Assembly: GCA_936432065.2 (NCBI GenBank) | Contig: OW386286.2 | Span: forward strand, 118,558,902 to 118,622,901 | DNA from: Rutpela maculata | Lineage: Eukaryota > Arthropoda > Insecta > Coleoptera > Cerambycidae | Reading direction: 5' to 3' | Length of the DNA stretch: 64,000 nt | Shown here: positions 59,979-64,000 of the stretch, piece by piece | How positions within the stretch are numbered: position 1 is the first letter of the stretch | How the letters are laid out: the number at the start of each line of letters is the position of its first letter | Position numbers and translations under genes: made by a program | The notes under the pieces: model-generated | Told to the model about the DNA's origin: nothing | Databases searched by the model: none | The model's input: the letters and a program-made list of their open reading frames with translations, nothing else

Positions 59979-60479
59979 GACAATTTTCCAGCATCGAGGT
60001 CAACAGCTAGCCGAAGGATATGAAAATCGGAATTAAAAAACTGTGTAGGTGCCAAGAAGACCATATTAACAGAAGAACATAAACAGACCGACAAACAGAA
60101 TTTTTTTCTCAAACTTAAAAATCTCGACGTTTCATGACATTCTAAAGCTATTTGAACAATAAAAATTTTCATTTTTTTTTTTGACGTTAATATATTTCCA
60201 TGGATGTGGAAGTAAAATTATCACAGGTAGACACATGCAGAACAACCATGCAGAAAACTGCTTTTTAATGTTTTGAGCTTTCAGAATCTGACCTTATCTC
60301 GGACACAATTTTTCAACGCCAATTTTTACATTTGTTATAAATCGAAATCATTAAATCATTAACATTTTTCCAAATACCTTACTTATGACATTTCACAGTC
60401 AATGTCACTTTTTTATAACCTATGTGACAATAAAAAAATCTAAATTCTAAAAAGACTGATTCACATCACTTAATATTAG

Positions 60480-61140
60480 GAAAAACTGGATTACTTGATT
60501 CTTCAAGTGTACGGGATTTTATTGCACAGAAGTGTACCTACTTGTTGCCACGCCACCCCAGATGTAAAGTAATTGCCCCTTTTTTTACGTAGTGTCCCCT
60601 GGGTATCTAATCCACTAATTATCAGAATGTTACCTGCGTTAATTAATCTTCGTCGTCTTCCATAGACTCGAGCTGGTTCTTTTGTTGTCATAGTTGGGGG
60701 TTAATATACCGCCGACTATTTTCCATCCCTAATCAATAGCTTCTAGCGTAACGTTTTTACATATTTGAATTAGGTAAAAAACGCGGTATGAGTGTGGCCG
60801 AGCAGCAGTAGAAGTTGGTAGTAGTTTTGATAACATTACAGTATTGTTCGCTTTACCAACAAGTTTGTTAAAAGTCATGAATCTGTATACATGTAGACTT
60901 TTTTCTGCGGAGGTAGAGTTGTATAAAGCTAGAACAAGTCGCTCTACAATTTCTTCATTAATAGCTTTTTCATTATTAAAAGTTTGCAAGTCGTCTCTTT
61001 TATTAAGCACATTGGATTGCATTAACCTTTCCTTTCGAAAAAAATGCTGAGGTTGTGCCGCAACCGCTAATGGCGTATGCAAATAATATTGCTTCTTTAC
61101 AGTTTTTTAAAAAGTTGAGGATTGTAAATCTCGTAAACTG
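60480..61140 (-). pseudogene. XPG/FEN1-like protein, decayed copy (iv), right arm
   Basis: Inverse duplicate of 58780-59440 with the same GCGTTS change, frameshift and stop. One Cys/Tyr difference (RVFYLIQ here, RVFCLIQ on the left) is visible. It was copied as part of the palindrome and is not an independent insertion. Confidence 0.72.
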
Positions 61141-61716
61141 TAAATCATTTTGCTGATATTACCTTGTTTTTCTTTTAAAAATTTAATTCTTTGTCGGCAT
61201 CTTTGGCTCTGCGATGCGGTGTCTTTGATGGGTCAAAGGCGCCGACATTTTTTGAGTGCCTGTTAAATCTGCGGTCAACTATACCAAATCAAACCTCTAA
61301 AAATTCTTAGCTGTTCTATCGAGTAAAATAAAGCTTTTTCTCTTTCTGATGACGTTTTAAACATTTTTCTATGTGAATAGGATAAATAGTGAGTATGGAG
61401 GGAAAATATACAATTATCAATGCATACACAGACACCACACATACCCGCTGAATCGCTCGCATGAATTTTTACGTGCCTTTACTGTATTGTATTTGTTACA
61501 GGTACGCCTATCCACATTTCAGCTATATCCAATGGATTCCTTACACATTTGTTAATGTATTGGAAAAGTTCCAGAATTTGTATTCAAAACAATCAAAGAT
61601 ATTTTCATAGTTATAAGGATAAGGATAAACGATTTTGTATATAAACATTCGAAAAATATACATTTTTTCCGAAATAGTGATATTTTATTTTTTCCAATGG
61701 GTCAATTTCTCGACAA

Positions 61717-61837
61717 GTTACAGCTTCCAATACATATGTATTGGAAGCTGTAAAAAAAGTACATCTCTTGATAAATATATATTTATCAAAAAAAATCATC
61801 AAGCAAGGAAATTAAAATTATTTGAGATGTACTTTTT
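61717..61837. repeat. Cluster of small perfect palindromes (right arm)
   Basis: Mirror copy of 58083-58203. The 36-bp palindrome at 61718-61753 is unchanged. Confidence 0.8.
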
Positions 61838-61943
61838 TTTAATCCTCGTTACTACAACGTAATAAACCATAATAATCATGAAGTGTACATACTTTTCAAC
61901 AGTTCTCAATGAAGAAATAATTTTTTTGAAGAGCTTTTATTTT

Positions 61944-62765
61944 TACTTCCACGTCCAGTGGAAGTATAGTAACGACAAAAAAAATTTTAAAAATTTTTAT
62001 TGTTCAAATAGGCTTAGAATATCACGAAACGTCGAGATTTTAAGTTTGAGCGAAAAAAAAATTTCTGTCTGTCGGTCTGTCGGTCTGTCTGTCGGTCTGT
62101 CTGTCGGTCTGTCTGTCGGTCTGTCTGTCGGTCTGTCTGTCGGTCTGTCTGTCGGTCTGTCTGTCGGTCTGTCTGTCGGTCTGTCTTCGGTCTGTCTGTC
62201 GGTCTGTCTGTCGGTCTGTCTGTAACTTTTTTTTGTGCGCACGTTTACTCTGGAACCGTTTGAGATATTGACTTGAAATTTGGTACACGTATGTACTTTA
62301 ACGAGATCTAGAACTAGATTGTATTTTCATCTTGTTCCGTCGAAGGGTTGGGGGGTAAATTTGGGGAAAATAGGTAAATCAAGCAGGTAAGAGTCCATAA
62401 AATTGGTATTTAGTATATACAAGAGAAGCTGAGGTCCCAAAAAAAATGTTGGCATTAGCCACCCTCATTACCACCCTCACCCCATTATTAAAGGGGACGA
62501 AAAAAAATTGTGATTTAGGGCGTGTACAAGAACCAGAAACCTCAAAAGGTTTTTTTACTTCATCCACCCCCACTACCACCCCCTATCACCACCCCCACCC
62601 TTCTACCGATGTGGGGTATCGTTTTGTGGGTTTTTGGGGTAGAGCATTTCAAATATTATATTATTAAAGTTCCATAAACAATTATTTCCACAAAATTTTT
62701 TCGTTGTGAGTGACTTAGATAAAAAAATCTGGATGTGGAAGTAGTGATTCCTTGGGCAGCGGTTT
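61944..62765 (+). mobile_element. HINE-like short element, right palindrome arm
   Basis: Mirror of 57227-57976, but its octamer tract (GTCTGTCGGTCTGTCTG type, 62066-62224) is longer by about 72 bp, equal to nine 8-bp units. One unit carries a TTCGG variant. Frames of alternating RPTD/RQTD are translations of this tract. Confidence 0.88.
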
Positions 62766-63050
62766 TTTCTATATTGTTTATTGCGACGATTGAGTTCGGG
62801 CGTGATAATATATATAAGTATATTTTTCCCATCCATCCTTTGCTTGTATTGTTTAAAACAAAAAAGCATCAGAAAGCTACAATTTTCATCTTTTAAATGA
62901 ACCAACACTTAAATAGATTGAACAAATTCAGATTTAGTGACATGTAATTCAGTGCGTCGGTGTCACAGTCATGCGTATTCAAACGCGTGCACGCATGGAT
63001 CTCGCTCCGAGTTGACTATTTTTTTCCGGGAAAACCGTGGCTTTAGCGAT

Positions 63051-63304
63051 ATATATTAACGTCAAAAAAAAAATGAAAATTTTTATTGTTCAAATAGCTT
63101 TAGAATGTCATGAAACGTCGAGATTTTTAAGTTTGAGAAAAAAAATTCTGTTTGTCGGTCTGTTTATGTTCTTCTGTTAATATGGTCTTCTTGGCACCTA
63201 CACAGTTTTTTAATTCCGATTTTCATATCCTTCGGCTAGCTGTTGACCTCGATGCTGGAAAATTGTCATCCGTTTCAACAGCATCTTCTGCTGTTGAAAC
63301 GGAT
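63051..63304 (+). repeat. Partial third copy of the palindrome tip
   Basis: From ATTAACGTCAAAAAA on, this repeats about 59731-59978 in direct orientation, including the HINE-like fragment and the tip hairpin, then leaves into unique sequence (TTTTCCCTGAAATAG). The left junction at AGCGAT|ATATAT sits exactly at the outer end of the right palindrome arm. Confidence 0.88.
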
Positions 63305-64000
63305 TTTCCCTGAAATAGACATGGAGCGCCAAATCTTGAACGAGGTTTGAACTTCTCGATCGGCTTGAACTTCTCGATCGGCTTGAACCGTCTTTTCTCT
63401 TTATGATACCTTCTTCCCACCTTTTCTTCACACTCATACTGGTATTTTTATTTAAGTGATAATGGTTAGCAACTGCTCTGATAGACCATCATTGATATTT
63501 TTTAGGGGTGATATTTTTTGACATATTTTGTGAATGCTTCTAATTTCATCTTTACCAACTAATTTAAGCGTCTCGAACCGAGATATTACCGACGTTAACT
63601 GCATTGTTTGTTTCTACTTTTGTATGGCTGCCTCCAGTCAGCCATCTACCTTAGGGTGGTCACTTTCTTAGCTTTTCCCAGTATTGACGCCTCATCAATA
63701 ATCTGATCTCTGTCATTTTTTAGAGTACCGGTGGAGTTCATAATTGGCTAAGTTTTAGTTTTAAATTACATGCATTTTTCTAAGCATGATAGTTCTTTGC
63801 AGACGTCTTCTAGATAATAATTCTTATCTCCTCGACAAAGAGTCTCAATTATCCGCATCAGTTTGTTATACTCTTCCTATTCTAAGGCAGTGTTGACACC
63901 TTCAGCTTTCAGATTTTTCCTGGCTTGCACTTCAATTAGAGTTTCTGCAGTTAGCTAAGGTTGTTTCACATTTCTACGTATCTCGCTTTCTGTTTCAGTT
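63305..64000 (-). other. Unassigned; weakly coding-like on the minus strand
   Basis: Just right of the tip copy, GAACTTCTCGATCGGCTT is repeated twice in tandem (63351-63390). From about 63960 leftwards the minus strand reads LIEVQARKNLKAEGVN, a stop, then EEYNKLMRIIETLCRGDKN and YYLEDVCKELSC, followed by more breaks. It looks like a decayed coding region of unknown type, possibly retroelement. No family was recognised. Confidence 0.35.

Larger units (their letters stand above)
56942..63050. repeat. 6.1-kb palindrome with 5-nt spacer
   Basis: Left arm 56942-59957 and right arm 59963-63050 are near-identical inverse copies around TCTTC (59958-59962). For most of its length position x pairs with 119920 minus x; outside the HINE-like copies the offset grows by 72 bases because one microsatellite is longer on the right. 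Only isolated substitutions were noticed (for example at the Cys/Tyr codon in the mirrored 117-residue frames). Each arm holds a HINE-like copy, small palindromes and a nuclease-like pseudogene. Confidence 0.93.

Noticed and set aside
59826..60172. Frames sharing AVETDDNFPASRSTASRRI on both strands and again at 63223-63420
   Set aside because: Produced by the palindrome tip and its third copy; the sequence may derive from an old exon, but nothing identifies it.
61997..62288. Frames of alternating RPTD/RQTD and VGLS/VCLS, also at 27811-28053 and 57767-58042
   Set aside because: Translations of the octamer microsatellite in the HINE-like family.
56942..63050. Dismissing the 6.1-kb palindrome as a pure assembly artefact
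   Set aside because: The arms differ by substitutions and by nine microsatellite units, and the junction into a partial third copy is not explained by a simple missed-hairpin read. It still needs raw-read confirmation.

Overview
This is a stretch of an animal, almost certainly insect, nuclear genome: AT-rich, dense in transposable elements, with widely spaced small exons flanked by GT/AG splice signals. The only host-gene sequence I can support is three exons of two plus-strand genes for beta-1,3-glucan recognition proteins (GNBP/beta-GRP, arthropod innate immunity). An 83-bp internal exon (18663-18745) and the last exon (30053-30256, with stop and poly(A) signal) belong to one gene. The first exon (46993-47116, signal peptide plus the start of the N-terminal glucan-binding domain) belongs to a second gene that runs out of the window. 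A beetle is a reasonable guess at the host, but that is inference only.

Everything else is repeat DNA, much of it in inverted-repeat (foldback) form. Region by region: 1-14062 is a large palindrome whose loop (5593-9552) holds a hAT-type MITE, a LINE 3' end and a decayed Ty3/Gypsy pol. 14131-14885 is a 151-bp tandem array. 15225-16663 is an inverted repeat abutting a LINE ORF1 fragment. 17160-17660 is a Gypsy integrase fossil. 19047-25970 is a terminal-inverted-repeat (TIR) element containing a nuclease-like/CXC pseudogene, invaded by a second foldback element, a LINE and a 5S-rRNA-like SINE. 26450-27675 holds a CXC fragment and an inverted repeat with a TA core. 28840-29650 is a dead DDE transposon. 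30536-31931 is another TIR element with a copy of the same nuclease-like family, inserted at the edge of a foldback element reaching 35556. 38335-38671 is a MITE with TA duplication. 39692-45872 is a foldback element with a LINE 3' end at its centre and a Gypsy element in one arm. 47521-56700 contains a short-element copy split into three pieces by two later TA insertions, one of which is itself a three-level nest of palindromes. 56942-63050 is a 6.1-kb palindrome with only 5 nt between its arms, followed by a partial third copy.

Three threads tie the window together. First, a short (about 0.7 kb) family with 15-bp subterminal inverted repeats, a CTGT/CGGT microsatellite and a fixed tail is present about a dozen times and looks like a non-autonomous Helentron (HINE/DINE-like). 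Second, decayed copies of one protein family (motifs GCDTTS, LPPTSxAA and a CXC cysteine cluster) occur at four places, twice inside TIR-bounded elements with no other recognisable enzyme. It resembles XPG/FEN1-type nucleases and may be the enzyme of a DNA transposon group. Third, nested insertions give a relative time order of element activity.

Apart from the three exons, no open reading frame here looks like an intact host gene. Most long frames lie in repeats and are mirrored in both palindrome arms. All similarity calls were made by eye, and boundaries are approximate unless a target duplication or splice signal is quoted.
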